NCBI RefSeq assembly: GCF_001698225.1 | Contig: NZ_CP016594.1 | Coordinates: 1,674,001 to 1,738,000 of the forward strand | Direction: 5' to 3' | DNA from: Gordonia terrae | GTDB lineage: Bacteria > Actinomycetota > Actinomycetes > Mycobacteriales > Mycobacteriaceae | DNA: 64,000 nt | Part shown: positions 47,763-56,341 of the stretch, piece by piece | How the letters are laid out: every line of letters begins with the position of its first letter | Position numbering within the stretch: the first letter of the stretch is position 1 | Position numbers and translations under genes: made by a program | Notes under the pieces: model-generated | The model's database searches: none | Told to the model about the DNA's origin: nothing | What the model saw: only the letters and a program-made list of their open reading frames with translations

Positions 47763-49337
47763 TCAGTTCTCGTACCGGGGGAACACCGGAGTCGGCTTCG
47801 GCAGCGCGGTACCGGGTTCCAACCGGGTGGCGGCTGCGGTGAACTGCCGATCGTCGCCGACGACGAGGAGGTCCAGGATCTTGTTGGACGACTCCGGCAT
47901 GACCGGTTGGCTCAGCAGCGCGACGATGCGCACCACCTCGGCGCAGACGTAGAGAACCGTGCCGGTGCGGTCGAGGTCGGTCTTGGCGAGCTTCCACGGT
48001 TCCTGTGCCGAGATGTACCGGTTGGTCTCGGCCAGCGTCGACCAGAGCGCCTCGAGCGCCAGGTGGATGGCCTGGTTGTCGATGTGGGCGCGCACGATGT
48101 CGAGCAGGGAATCCGCACGTGTCAGCAGCGCGGTGTCGGTGTCGGTGAACTCGCCCGGTGCCGGCAGGGTGCCGTCGAAGTACTTGCCGATCATCGACAG
48201 GGTGCGCTGCGCCAAGTTGCCGAATTCGTTGGCGAGGTCGGCGTTGATGCGGGACACGATCGCCTCGGCCGAGTACGAACCGTCCTGACCATAGGACACC
48301 TCGCGGAGGAAGAAGTAGCGCACCGGGTCGAGACCGAACTCGACGATCAGGTTCTCCGGGTCGACGACGTTGCCGACCGACTTGCTCATCTTCTCGCCCT
48401 TGTTGAACAGGAATCCGTGCGCGAACACGCGCTTGGGCAACTCGATCCCGGCGCTCATCAGGAACGCGGGCCAGTAGACGCAGTGGAATCGGATGATGTC
48501 CTTGCCGATGATGTGCAGGTCGGCAGGCCAGAACCGCGCGAAGGTCTCCGGGTCGTCGGCGAACCCGACGCCGGTGAGGTAGTTGGTCAGGGCGTCGACC
48601 CACACGTACATGACGTGTTCGGGATGTCCGGGTACCGGGACGCCCCAGTCGAAGGTGGTGCGCGAGACCGACAGGTCGGTGAGGCCGCCCTTGACGAAAC
48701 TGATGACCTCGTTGCGCCGGACGTCGGGACCGACGAACTCCGGCCGGGACTCGTAGAGCTCCAGCAGTTTGTCCTGATACGCCGAGAGGCGGAAGAAATA
48801 GGTCTCTTCCTCGGTCCAGGTGAGGACATGCCCGGTGTCGGTGGCGACGCGGTCGCCGGACTCGTCGACCCGGGTGTCGGCCTCGGCGTAGAACGTCTCG
48901 TCCCGGACGTCGTACCAGCCCGAGTACTTGTCCAGGTAGATGTCGCCGCGGTCGCTCATCCGCTTCCACAGTTCTTCCGAGGCGCGCTTGTGGTCCTCGT
49001 CGGAGGTGCGGATGAAGCGCTCGAAGCTGGACCCGAGGCGTTCCTGCAGCGACTGGAAACGGTCGGAGTTCCGCTTCGCGAGTTCGGCGGTGGGGATGCC
49101 CTCCGCGGCGGCGGTCTGCTGCATCTTCTGCCCGTGGACGTCGGTGCCGGTGAGGAACCGGACGTCGAACCCGTCGAGCCGCTTGAACCGCGCGAGCGCA
49201 TCGGCGGAGATGTACTCGTAGGCGTGCCCGATGTGCGGAGCGCCGTTGGGGTAGGCGATCGCGGTGGTGATGTAGTACGGGCGTCCGTCGCCGTGGGATG
49301 CGCCGGACGGATCGGGGCTGGTCAGATCGGGTGCCAT
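47763..49337 (-). CDS. metG: Methionyl-tRNA synthetase
   Basis: Charges tRNA-Met with methionine. The 524-aa class I synthetase has the HIGH motif in [12 protein letters not shown] near the N-terminus and KMSKS in [14 protein letters not shown]. It has [11 protein letters not shown] and [13 protein letters not shown] in the catalytic domain and an alpha-helical anticodon-binding domain ([15 protein letters not shown]). It has no C-terminal dimerisation domain and is of the short type. ATG 49337 lies 10 nt after TAGTCT on the minus strand, implying a leader of three or four bases. pabB follows after 15 nt. It matches M. tuberculosis Rv1007c. Confidence 0.96.
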   Translation of the reverse strand: MAPDLTSPDPSGASHGDGRPYYITTAIAYPNGAPHIGHAYEYISADALARFKRLDGFDVRFLTGTDVHGQKMQQTAAAEGIPTAELAKRNSDRFQSLQERLGSSFERFIRTSDEDHKRASEELWKRMSDRGDIYLDKYSGWYDVRDETFYAEADTRVDESGDRVATDTGHVLTWTEEETYFFRLSAYQDKLLELYESRPEFVGPDVRRNEVISFVKGGLTDLSVSRTTFDWGVPVPGHPEHVMYVWVDALTNYLTGVGFADDPETFARFWPADLHIIGKDIIRFHCVYWPAFLMSAGIELPKRVFAHGFLFNKGEKMSKSVGNVVDPENLIVEFGLDPVRYFFLREVSYGQDGSYSAEAIVSRINADLANEFGNLAQRTLSMIGKYFDGTLPAPGEFTDTDTALLTRADSLLDIVRAHIDNQAIHLALEALWSTLAETNRYISAQEPWKLAKTDLDRTGTVLYVCAEVVRIVALLSQPVMPESSNKILDLLVVGDDRQFTAAATRLEPGTALPKPTPVFPRYEN

Positions 49338-49893
49338 AGTGCCCAACAGACTACCGACCGGCCGGGACGGCACCCAATTGCGGTCCAGACGATTTCTGGT
49401 CGGCACTGTGTCGATCCTGCGCGCGGCGCTGGGTCTCCGGAAGGCTGCGGAGGCCGTGGGAGCTGCGGAACGGTCAGCACCAGCTCGCTGACCATCGTGC
49501 TGGTCCATGAACGGGCTCATGCGCCGACCCAGGTGCAGAACCATGCATTGTCCGAGGTGGCGAGGGCCAGACCCGCGTGGTGGCGGCACACACGACCGAG
49601 ACGGTGACGGCTGAGGCGACCGGGACGGCGGCGACTGACGCGACCAAGACCGCGACGACTGATGCGTCAAGTAACGCGTCGAGTAACGCGGATTCGTTGC
49701 GGTCCATCTCCCGAAGATCCAGGAGACGGACCGCAACGACGCCCACGCCGTGCTCGGCTTTCACACTGTGGAGTTGTCAAGGAACGCCGCGACGGCCATG
49801 CCGTCAGGATCTGTGGTCGTGAGGTGTTGTCGTGTCGGGTGCTCGGTCCCGTCTGAGATGGCTTGTCCCGCAGTGCGTGCGGTGGCGCAGGAC
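49338..49893. other. 556-bp gene-free region between metG and the DUF222 gene
   Basis: Short open frames exist on both strands but have biased, low-complexity translations (Ala/Thr-rich on plus, Ala/Val-rich on minus) and no start signals, so I do not call them genes. The only clear structure is the hairpin at 49695-49738. Sequence around 49580-49690 is repetitive (GAC/ACC/ACG-rich). Confidence 0.6.
49695..49738. terminator. 17-bp stem hairpin, probable terminator
   Basis: Arms 49695-49711 (CGTTGCGGTCCATCTCC) and 49722-49738 pair with one A-C mismatch around a 10-nt loop. It lies ~155 bp past the stop of the minus-strand DUF222-HNH gene. Confidence 0.5.
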
Positions 49894-51135
49894 CTACACG
49901 AAGACGTCGTCGAGTCGCATCGTGCGTCGGTTGTAGGCGGGCCGCGGGCGGCGTTGTGGGTCGATGTCAGCAGGCGGGATCAGCCAGGGGTGGCGGTCAT
50001 ATCCCATCGTCACTTCCCAGCCGTGATGATGTACCTGCGTGTGGCAGCGTTGGCAGAGCAGGCACCCGTTGTCGAGGTCGGTGGGGCCGCCATCTACCCA
50101 CGGCACTATGTGATGCACCTGCGTATGTGCCGCGGGCGCACCACATTTGATACAGCACAGGTCGCGGACGATGATGGCCTTGCGTAAGTGGGACGGGAAG
50201 AGTCGCCTACTTGTCCCCATCTGTAAGGGCACGCCTTCCCCGTCCAGGACGATTTCGCTCACAAGGGCGTCGCACGCGAGTCGCTTGGCGGTGGTCTGCG
50301 ACACCGGACCGACCCATGGCAGTCGCGCCGGATCTTTCGCATCGGCCGGGATCGTCACCAACAGCTGGGTTCGAGGCGAACCGCTGGTGTCGAGGGTCGC
50401 TCCGATCGCCGCCTGATCCATCAACAACTCGAAGCCGTCGGCCCACCGCTGGTCCCGCGTCCGTCGATCCTCGCTGCCGTCGGGTTCGGGTCGCGGGCAG
50501 GATCGTTCGTCGATCATGGACAGGAACTTCTCACCGACCACAGCGGTGAGGTCGGCCTTGATCTCCACACGGCCATCGTCGGTGATGCGCGAGTTCACCA
50601 CGTTCAGCGAGGCGTCCTCGGCAACCGGGATGGCGTCGTCGGCGGTGTCGGCGTTGCGGTGGGCGATGGTGCGTGCGTGGTCGGCGATCTCGGTGGGGGT
50701 GGCACCCGAGAATGCTTGAGCCAGCAGCTCGGACTCATACGCCGCCCGGTCCTCGTCGGAAAGTACTGTGGGTGTTTGCTTCTCGATGACGGTCAGGCCG
50801 CGGACAACCGCGTCGACGCATTCGGTCGCCAGATGCCCGTCGGAGGCGCAGTCGCCGAGCTTCGGCAACGAGTCGATCCGCTCTCCGATCCGTATGCTGC
50901 GGTGGGCGACAGCCGGCGCGAAACCCATCTCGATCAGCACCCCGCGTGTGGTCGACCCCACCCTGTCTGCCGCGCCGGTCGCTTCGAACGATGCTGCGTG
51001 CACGGCGATCTGATGACCGACGACGTTGTACAGCAACCGAAGTTCGTCCAGGCGGTCGAAAATCTCCCGGCCGGTCGGGTCGGTGGGTGGTTCGAGGGTG
51101 ATCACGAAGTCTCGCATCTCGGCGATCGGGGTCAT
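49894..51135 (-). CDS. DUF222 / HNH endonuclease-signature protein (13E12 type)
   Basis: A 413-aa protein. The N-terminal two thirds are DUF222 (FDRLDELRLLYNVVGHQIAVHAASFEATGAAD, LIEMGFAPAVAHRSIRIGERI). The C-terminus is an HNH nuclease with zinc cysteines (CCIKCGAPAAHTQVHHIVPWVDGG, LDNGCLLCQRCHTQVHHHGWEV). This is the 13E12 repeat family of mycobacteria and relatives, present in several copies per genome and often linked to mobile DNA. HNH residues look intact, so nuclease activity is possible. ATG 51135 follows TACCTT-N6. A block of 10-bp repeats lies upstream. Confidence 0.9.
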   Translation of the reverse strand: MTPIAEMRDFVITLEPPTDPTGREIFDRLDELRLLYNVVGHQIAVHAASFEATGAADRVGSTTRGVLIEMGFAPAVAHRSIRIGERIDSLPKLGDCASDGHLATECVDAVVRGLTVIEKQTPTVLSDEDRAAYESELLAQAFSGATPTEIADHARTIAHRNADTADDAIPVAEDASLNVVNSRITDDGRVEIKADLTAVVGEKFLSMIDERSCPRPEPDGSEDRRTRDQRWADGFELLMDQAAIGATLDTSGSPRTQLLVTIPADAKDPARLPWVGPVSQTTAKRLACDALVSEIVLDGEGVPLQMGTSRRLFPSHLRKAIIVRDLCCIKCGAPAAHTQVHHIVPWVDGGPTDLDNGCLLCQRCHTQVHHHGWEVTMGYDRHPWLIPPADIDPQRRPRPAYNRRTMRLDDVFV

Positions 51136-51147
51136 GCCACCAAGGTA
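51136..51147 (-). promoter_or_regulatory. DUF222-HNH gene leaderless promoter -10
   Basis: Minus-strand TACCTT (51147-51142), 6 nt, ATG 51135. Confidence 0.55.
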
Positions 51148-51254
51148 CTCGACAATCCGTTCGAAGACGAGCGGTTTCCACAACTACATCCAGTCAAAGA
51201 TGTTCTACGACAGCGATTTTCACATCAGAACCATCAGTGAACAGGAGCACCTTC

Positions 51255-51304
51255 AGTGAACCGCAGTGAACCGCAGTGAACCGCAGTGAACCGCGGTGAA
51301 CAGA
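51255..51304. repeat. 10-bp tandem repeats (AGTGAACCGC)
   Basis: Four exact copies at 51255-51294 plus a degenerate fifth (GGTGAACAGA, 51295-51304). An AGTGAAC also occurs just before, at 51237. The period is one helical turn. The block sits 120-170 bp upstream of the DUF222-HNH start. Confidence 0.9.
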
Positions 51305-51345
51305 AGTCCCACGAGTCACACAGTTTTCGTCGACTTGTTGAGCTA

Positions 51346-52335
51346 TCAGCCCTGCGGCCGCCGATCGAGCAATACGGTCGCGGTGCGCGCGACCATTTCG
51401 TCGGCGTCACCGGTGCACGCCCGCAGCGCCGAAGCTGCTGCGGTACCGGGGATCTCGGCGAGAGCCTGCACCAGGCGCGATCGAACGGACGCGTCGGGGT
51501 CGGCACCCAGGCGGTCGACGAGAAGGTCGACGATCCGCTCGCGGTGGGCTTCGTGGCCGGCGAGGACCTCGGCGGCCTCGACATCGCGGTCGCCGGCACC
51601 GATGAGCTCGACCAGGGCATCGACCGCGACCGCGGCACCGCGGCGTCCGAGGGTCAGGGCAGCGGTGCGTCGGACGGCGGGATCGGGATCGGCGAGCAGT
51701 CCCTCGAGAACCGACGTGACGTGTGTGGTCTCCTCGATCGCGGCGAGCGCGGTGACCGCCCGGCGTCGAACAACCGGATCGGGGTCGGCCGCACCGTCGA
51801 CGAGGCGGTCGACACCGCCCGGTCTCTGCGCGAGCGCCCACCGAAGGGCACCGGCGACGTTGGGATCCGGCTCCTTCAGGAGTGCGTCCGCCAGCGAGTC
51901 CCCGGACACCCTGACCTCGCCGGCCAGCATCGCGGCAGTCTGACGATCGGCCGCGTTGTCGGACTGGACGGCACGGAGCAGTCTGACCACTCCCAGCACC
52001 GCGGACCACTCGGTGGGCCCGGCACCCCGCACGTCCTGCAGACGCGCGAGGAGCTGGGCATCGGCAGCCATCCTCGCCTCGGTGTCGTCGATGAGGCGGT
52101 CCATGAGCGTGTCCGGTGCGAACCCCGGCTCGTCGAGCGCGCGGCCGACGTCGCGCAGCGAGAGTCCGAGCGATCGGAGGCTCTCGACGTGCAGGAGCCG
52201 CTCGAGGTCGGCCTCGGAGTACTCCCGGTAGCCGCCCGACGTCCGGCCGGTCGGTCGCACGAGTCCGAGTGAGTCGTAGTGGCGCAGCATCCGGCTGCTT
52301 AAGCCGGTGTGCCGCGCCACCTCGCCGATCAGCAC
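51346..52335 (-). CDS. MerR regulator fused to HEAT repeats
   Basis: A 329-aa protein. Residues 1-70 are a MerR winged helix (LIGEVARHTGLSSRMLRHYDSLGLVRPTGRTSGGYREYSEADL), followed by the dimerisation helix. Residues ~120-325 are HEAT/PBS-lyase-like repeats (PDPVVRRRAVTALAAIEE; ADPDPAVRRTAALTLGRRG; ADPDASVRSRLVQALAEI), which bind proteins or large ligands. GTG 52335 begins 2 nt after the stop of the upstream HEAT gene, so they form one operon. A MerR-type operator with a 19-bp spacer precedes the operon, implying autoregulation. Confidence 0.9.
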   Translation of the reverse strand: MLIGEVARHTGLSSRMLRHYDSLGLVRPTGRTSGGYREYSEADLERLLHVESLRSLGLSLRDVGRALDEPGFAPDTLMDRLIDDTEARMAADAQLLARLQDVRGAGPTEWSAVLGVVRLLRAVQSDNAADRQTAAMLAGEVRVSGDSLADALLKEPDPNVAGALRWALAQRPGGVDRLVDGAADPDPVVRRRAVTALAAIEETTHVTSVLEGLLADPDPAVRRTAALTLGRRGAAVAVDALVELIGAGDRDVEAAEVLAGHEAHRERIVDLLVDRLGADPDASVRSRLVQALAEIPGTAAASALRACTGDADEMVARTATVLLDRRPQG

Positions 52336-52337
52336 CG

Positions 52338-53027
52338 CTACGTTCCGTCCGTTGTTTCGACAGCCGAATCGTCGTCGGGGACAGTGTTGGTCGTCGGCGC
52401 GACGAAGTCCGACGCAGCGGCGAAGTCACTGTCCGGGTCGTCGATCAGCCGTTCGGTGGCCACGACGTGTGCGCGCACCGCGCTGTTGCCCCGCTGTTTC
52501 GCGACGGCAAGCGGTCCGACCGTGGCGTCGCCGAGTCCGGCCAGGGCACGGCTGAGACTCCGTCGGACGTCGGTGCTCCCGCGGCCGAGTTCGCCGGCCA
52601 GTTCGTTCGCGAGCCAGGCCTCCCGGCCCGCCGGGACCAGGACGACCGCGGTCCGCCAGGCGGCGCGAGCCACCTCGTCGTCCGCATCGTGCAGGAGCGC
52701 GGGTGTGATCGACGTCCACACCGACCGGTCACCGATCTTCGACAGGGTGTGTAGTGCCTGTGCCCGCGCCTGCGGAGACGCGGACGCCAGCTCGGGAATG
52801 AGGCCGGGCACCGTCAGTTCGGCGGGCAACCGCGTCAGGGCCCAGGTCAACATGTCCCGCACGAAGAAGTCCGGTTCCACGCCGCAGCGTCGGATCAGCT
52901 CCTCGGCATACCCGGGATGCGGGTTGCTGCCCGCCGCCATCGCGGCCCGCAGCCGCATCGACGCGTCATCGGCCGACAATGCTGCCATCAGGGCCGGATC
53001 GAGTGGGCGGGTTGTCTGGTCGGTCAT
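52338..53027 (-). CDS. HEAT-repeat protein
   Basis: A 229-aa cytosolic protein built of HEAT repeats: LSADDASMRLRAAMAAG, EPDFFVRDMLTWALTRLP, SPQARAQALHTLSKIGD, DADDEVARAAWRTAVVLVP and STDVRRSLSRALAGLGD. The C-terminus is a short acidic tail. These repeats form a solenoid similar to alkylpurine-DNA glycosylase-related and other adapter proteins. Catalytic function is not evident. ATG 53027 has a textbook AAGGAGGT site. It leads an operon with a MerR-HEAT regulator whose sensor domain is also HEAT, suggesting a shared ligand or a direct interaction. Confidence 0.88.
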   Translation of the reverse strand: MTDQTTRPLDPALMAALSADDASMRLRAAMAAGSNPHPGYAEELIRRCGVEPDFFVRDMLTWALTRLPAELTVPGLIPELASASPQARAQALHTLSKIGDRSVWTSITPALLHDADDEVARAAWRTAVVLVPAGREAWLANELAGELGRGSTDVRRSLSRALAGLGDATVGPLAVAKQRGNSAVRAHVVATERLIDDPDSDFAAASDFVAPTTNTVPDDDSAVETTDGT

Positions 53028-53051
53028 GATCGACCACCTCCTTCACCACCC

Positions 53052-53082
53052 ACCTGACCGCTTGACACCGTGTCAAGGTCAA
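53052..53082 (-). promoter_or_regulatory. MerR-type promoter with 19-bp spacer and palindrome
   Basis: Minus-strand TTGACC (53082-53077) and TCAGGT (53057-53052) are separated by 19 bp. Within the spacer lies the perfect palindrome CTTGACAC-N-GTGTCAAG (53061-53077). An over-long spacer with central dyad is how MerR activators work. Confidence 0.7.
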
Positions 53083-53094
53083 GCGTCGGGGGCC

Positions 53095-55452
53095 TTAGAT
53101 CTCCCGACGATACGGATCACACCCGGGCGGGGCCTTGGGCGGCTCGCGATATTCCAGTTCCGGGATGTGCATGGTCATCGGGGCGGACTCGAGAGTGAAC
53201 TTCTCGCCGTGATGCGCGAGGTCGATCGGCGGGCCCGACAGCAACCGATAGGTCGCGTTGTCCTTGTCGACGGCCACGACGATCTTCGAGTCACGGATGA
53301 TCATGCGGAACGACATGTAGGTCAGCCGCTTCGGGAGCCGGGGCGCGAACGTGATGTTCCCGCCGAAGTCGCGCATGCCGCCGAAGCCGGCCACGCAGTC
53401 GGTCCAGGCACCCGCGAGCGCCGCGATGTGCAGTCCGCTGCTGACGTTGTTGTGCAGGTCGTGCAGGTCGGTGAACACCGACTCGGCGAGCAGATCGTAG
53501 GCGAGATCGGGGTAGCCGACCTCGGCCGCGGTGACCGCCTCACAGCACGCCGACAGGGACGAGTCGCGGACGGTGAGCGGGTAGTAGTAGTCGAAGTTGC
53601 GCAGTTTCTGCTCGGGGGTGAAGGCATCGCCGAACAGATAGGTCGCGAAGACCAGGTCGGCCTGCTTGACCACCTGCTTGCGGTAGAGGTCGTAGTACGG
53701 ATAGTTCAGCAGCAGCGGATACCGCCCGACCGAGGACTCGAAATCCCAGGCGCCCAGCAGGGTGAACGACTCGCACTGCTGGTGGACGCCGAGGGCGTCG
53801 TCGTAGGGGATCGTCATGTCGTCGGCGCACGCCTCCCAGTGCGCCGCCTCGGCGGTCGTGACCCCGAGATGCTCGGCGAGATCGGGCCGGCGGTGCACGG
53901 CGGCCACCGCGTCCCGCAGGTTCTGTTGCGCTGCGAGATTGGTGAAGGTGTTGTTGTTCACGACCGCGGTGTACTCGTCGGGACCCGTCACCCCGTCGAT
54001 GCGGAACTTCCCGTTCACATCGTGGTGACCCAGCCCGGCGAACAGTCGCGCGGTCTCCACGAGCAGTTCGACGCCGCACTCGGTTTCGAACTGCTCGTCG
54101 TTGGTCGCTCGCAGGTAGCGAGCGGTGGCGTTGGCGATGTCGGCGGACACGTGCACGCCTGCGGTGCCGGCGGGCCAGTAGCCCGAACACTCGTCGCCGT
54201 TGATCGACCGCCACGGGAACATCGCCCCACGCTGGCCGAGCTCGGCGGCGCGGGACTTCGCCTTGTCCATGGTGGAGTGGCGCCACCGCAGTTCCTCGCC
54301 GGCGGCGGCGGGGACCGTGTAGGTGAGCATCGGCAGGATGAAACTCTCGGTGTCCCAGAAGGTGTGACCGTCGTAGCCGGGGCCGGTGAGGCCCTTGGCC
54401 GGGATGGCGCGGGACTGACCGCGTGCGCCGGCCTGCAACACGTGGAAGAGCGCGAACCGGACGGCCTGCTGCAGCTCCGGATCGCCGTCGAGTTCGACAT
54501 CGGCGTCGCGCCAGAAGTCCTCGAGGTAGCGGACCTGGTCGGCCTTGAGTGAGTCCCAGCCGGTCTCCATCGCCATCGCGAGGGCCGCGTCGACCTGGGC
54601 GCGCAGTGCCGGCACCGAACGCCGCGCCGACCAGCCGTACCCCATGTACTTGGTCAGCGTGAGGCTCTTGCCCTTCGGCACGTTCGCCGCGATGGTGAGC
54701 CGGGCGAGGTCGCCGTCGGCGCGGATGAACGTGTCCGCCTTGTCCGGGAAGTAGATCTCGTGATCCATCCCGGCCGCGATGTGCAGGCCGGACTTCTTGG
54801 TGTGGTGGACCAGCATGCCCCAGTAGTTGCGGCATGTCGCGAGATCGGAGACGAGGGGTGCGTCGAGCGCGGCCGCCAGACGCGGGTCGTTCCCGGGGGC
54901 GGGCACCGGCTCGTTGGCGAGGAGGTCCGACTGCAGGACGAGCTTCATGTCCTCGTCGACCGGCTCGACCTCATACCGGATCGCGGCGATGGTGCGCTTG
55001 GTGAACGACACGAGCCGCTCGGATTTGATGCGCACCTTGCGGCCCGTGGGTGAGGTCCAGACGGTGTGGCGACGCAGTGTGCCGGTACGGAAGTCGAGGG
55101 TCCGCTCGTGTTCTTCGGTACGCCCGTACCGGAGGTCCATCGGCTCGTCCTCGACGAGCAGCCGGATGATCTTGCCGTCGGTCACGTTGACGACGGTCTG
55201 TCCCGACTCGGGGTAACCGTAACCGCTCTCCGCGTAGGGCAGGCCGCGCAGTTCGTAGAAGCCGTTGAGATAGGTGCCGGGATGATCGACGGGCTCGCCC
55301 TCTTCGAACGACCCGCGTAAACCGATGTGTCCGTTGGACAGTGCGAAGAGTGTCTCGGTCCGGCCGAGCATGTCGAGGTCGACTCCGCCGCGCCACTTGA
55401 GCTGCCACGGGTGGATCTCGAAGCCGAAGTCGTGGCCGTGCTCGGCGGTCAT
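53095..55452 (-). CDS. Family 65 glycoside hydrolase / disaccharide phosphorylase
   Basis: A 785-aa GH65 enzyme. These use phosphate to split alpha-glucosyl disaccharides (maltose, trehalose, kojibiose, nigerose) into beta-glucose 1-phosphate and glucose. Seen are the N-terminal beta-sandwich (TETLFALSNGHIGLRGSFEEG), the (alpha/alpha)6 barrel with GYDGHTFWDTESFILPML, and the catalytic acid Glu493 in TGPDEYTAVVNNN. KQADLVF follows, as does a phosphate-binding HNNVSSGLHIAALAG segment that marks phosphorylases. The downstream product would feed the adjacent beta-phosphoglucomutase, with which it overlaps (ATGA). The exact disaccharide is not readable; trehalose or maltose is likely. Confidence 0.92.
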   Translation of the reverse strand: MTAEHGHDFGFEIHPWQLKWRGGVDLDMLGRTETLFALSNGHIGLRGSFEEGEPVDHPGTYLNGFYELRGLPYAESGYGYPESGQTVVNVTDGKIIRLLVEDEPMDLRYGRTEEHERTLDFRTGTLRRHTVWTSPTGRKVRIKSERLVSFTKRTIAAIRYEVEPVDEDMKLVLQSDLLANEPVPAPGNDPRLAAALDAPLVSDLATCRNYWGMLVHHTKKSGLHIAAGMDHEIYFPDKADTFIRADGDLARLTIAANVPKGKSLTLTKYMGYGWSARRSVPALRAQVDAALAMAMETGWDSLKADQVRYLEDFWRDADVELDGDPELQQAVRFALFHVLQAGARGQSRAIPAKGLTGPGYDGHTFWDTESFILPMLTYTVPAAAGEELRWRHSTMDKAKSRAAELGQRGAMFPWRSINGDECSGYWPAGTAGVHVSADIANATARYLRATNDEQFETECGVELLVETARLFAGLGHHDVNGKFRIDGVTGPDEYTAVVNNNTFTNLAAQQNLRDAVAAVHRRPDLAEHLGVTTAEAAHWEACADDMTIPYDDALGVHQQCESFTLLGAWDFESSVGRYPLLLNYPYYDLYRKQVVKQADLVFATYLFGDAFTPEQKLRNFDYYYPLTVRDSSLSACCEAVTAAEVGYPDLAYDLLAESVFTDLHDLHNNVSSGLHIAALAGAWTDCVAGFGGMRDFGGNITFAPRLPKRLTYMSFRMIIRDSKIVVAVDKDNATYRLLSGPPIDLAHHGEKFTLESAPMTMHIPELEYREPPKAPPGCDPYRREI

Positions 55453-56171
55453 GCGGGGAGCAATTCGTCGAGGTCCGTCACGACGACGTCGGCGCCGGCC
55501 GCGCGCATCGCCTCGGCCTGCCCACCGCCGACACGGTCGACGCCGACGACGTAGCCGAATTCGCCCGCGCTGCCGGCCCGGATGCCGGAGATGGCGTCTT
55601 CGAAGACCGCTGCCGCAGCGGGTTCGACGCCCATCTGCTCGGCGCCCAGGAGGAACGAGTCGGGAGCGGGTTTGCCGTTCAGGCCCTTCGACACGATGTC
55701 GAGCCCGTCCACCCGGACCTCGACGAATCTCGACAGATCCGCTGCATCCAGCACTGCTGCTCCGTTCTTCGAGGAGGTCACGACCGCGATCCGGAGACCC
55801 GCGTCACGAGCCGCCTCGAGGTACCGCACCGAACCCGGATATGCCTGCCCGCCGTCCTCGGCCAGGGACACCAGGAACATGTCGTTCTTCCCGTTCCCGA
55901 TGGCGGTCACGGTCTGCGGGTCGACGTCGTCGATGCCGCGGGAGGCGAGGAAGGCTCGCACGCCGTCTTCCCGGGGACGTCCGTCGACGTAGTCGAGGTA
56001 GTCCTGGTCGGTGAACTCGACGAAATCGGCATGGTCCGCGCCGCCCGCACGCGCGGCGAGGAAGGCGTCGAACGCCTTCTTCCATGCCTTGCGGTGCAAC
56101 ACCGCGGTCTCGGTGAGAACCCCGTCGAGGTCGAACAGTGCGACGGTGATCGAATCTGGCAATCCCAACAC
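55449..56171 (-). CDS. Beta-phosphoglucomutase family HAD hydrolase
   Basis: A 240-aa HAD protein. Nucleophile Asp14 and acid/base Asp16 are in ALFDLDGVLTET. The cap contains DYVDGRPREDGVRAFLASRGI, a beta-PGM family signature. VVTSSKNG (motif II), KGLNGKPAPDSFLLGAEQMGV (Lys, motif III) and VFEDAISGIRAGSAG (acidic motif IV) follow. It probably interconverts beta-glucose 1-phosphate and glucose 6-phosphate. The downstream GH65 gene overlaps its stop, completing a phosphorolytic disaccharide pathway. I use GTG 56171, just past TAGCGT, because it gives the family length. Confidence 0.9.
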   Translation of the reverse strand: MLGLPDSITVALFDLDGVLTETAVLHRKAWKKAFDAFLAARAGGADHADFVEFTDQDYLDYVDGRPREDGVRAFLASRGIDDVDPQTVTAIGNGKNDMFLVSLAEDGGQAYPGSVRYLEAARDAGLRIAVVTSSKNGAAVLDAADLSRFVEVRVDGLDIVSKGLNGKPAPDSFLLGAEQMGVEPAAAAVFEDAISGIRAGSAGEFGYVVGVDRVGGGQAEAMRAAGADVVVTDLDELLPA

Positions 56172-56341
56172 GCTTCGCCACGCTACCCGTCCCGGACGAC
56201 TCCGGCGCGATTTGCGCGGCCGGGCGAACCGTTTTCCCGCGGTGGTGGTGCTCGCGGCGGCGGGCGACCGCTCGCCGTCCCGGGGTGACGGGCCCGAAAA
56301 ACCTTTGACCGGGCTGCAACTGAGGGTGAGACGATGAACCG

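Noticed and set aside
49474..49822. Small genes in the metG-HNH gap on either strand
   Set aside because: Low-complexity Ala/Thr or Ala/Val translations, no ribosome site or leaderless promoter, and overlap with a hairpin.
51255..51304. CRISPR array
   Set aside because: Units are 10 bp and contiguous with no spacers, and no cas gene is in the window.
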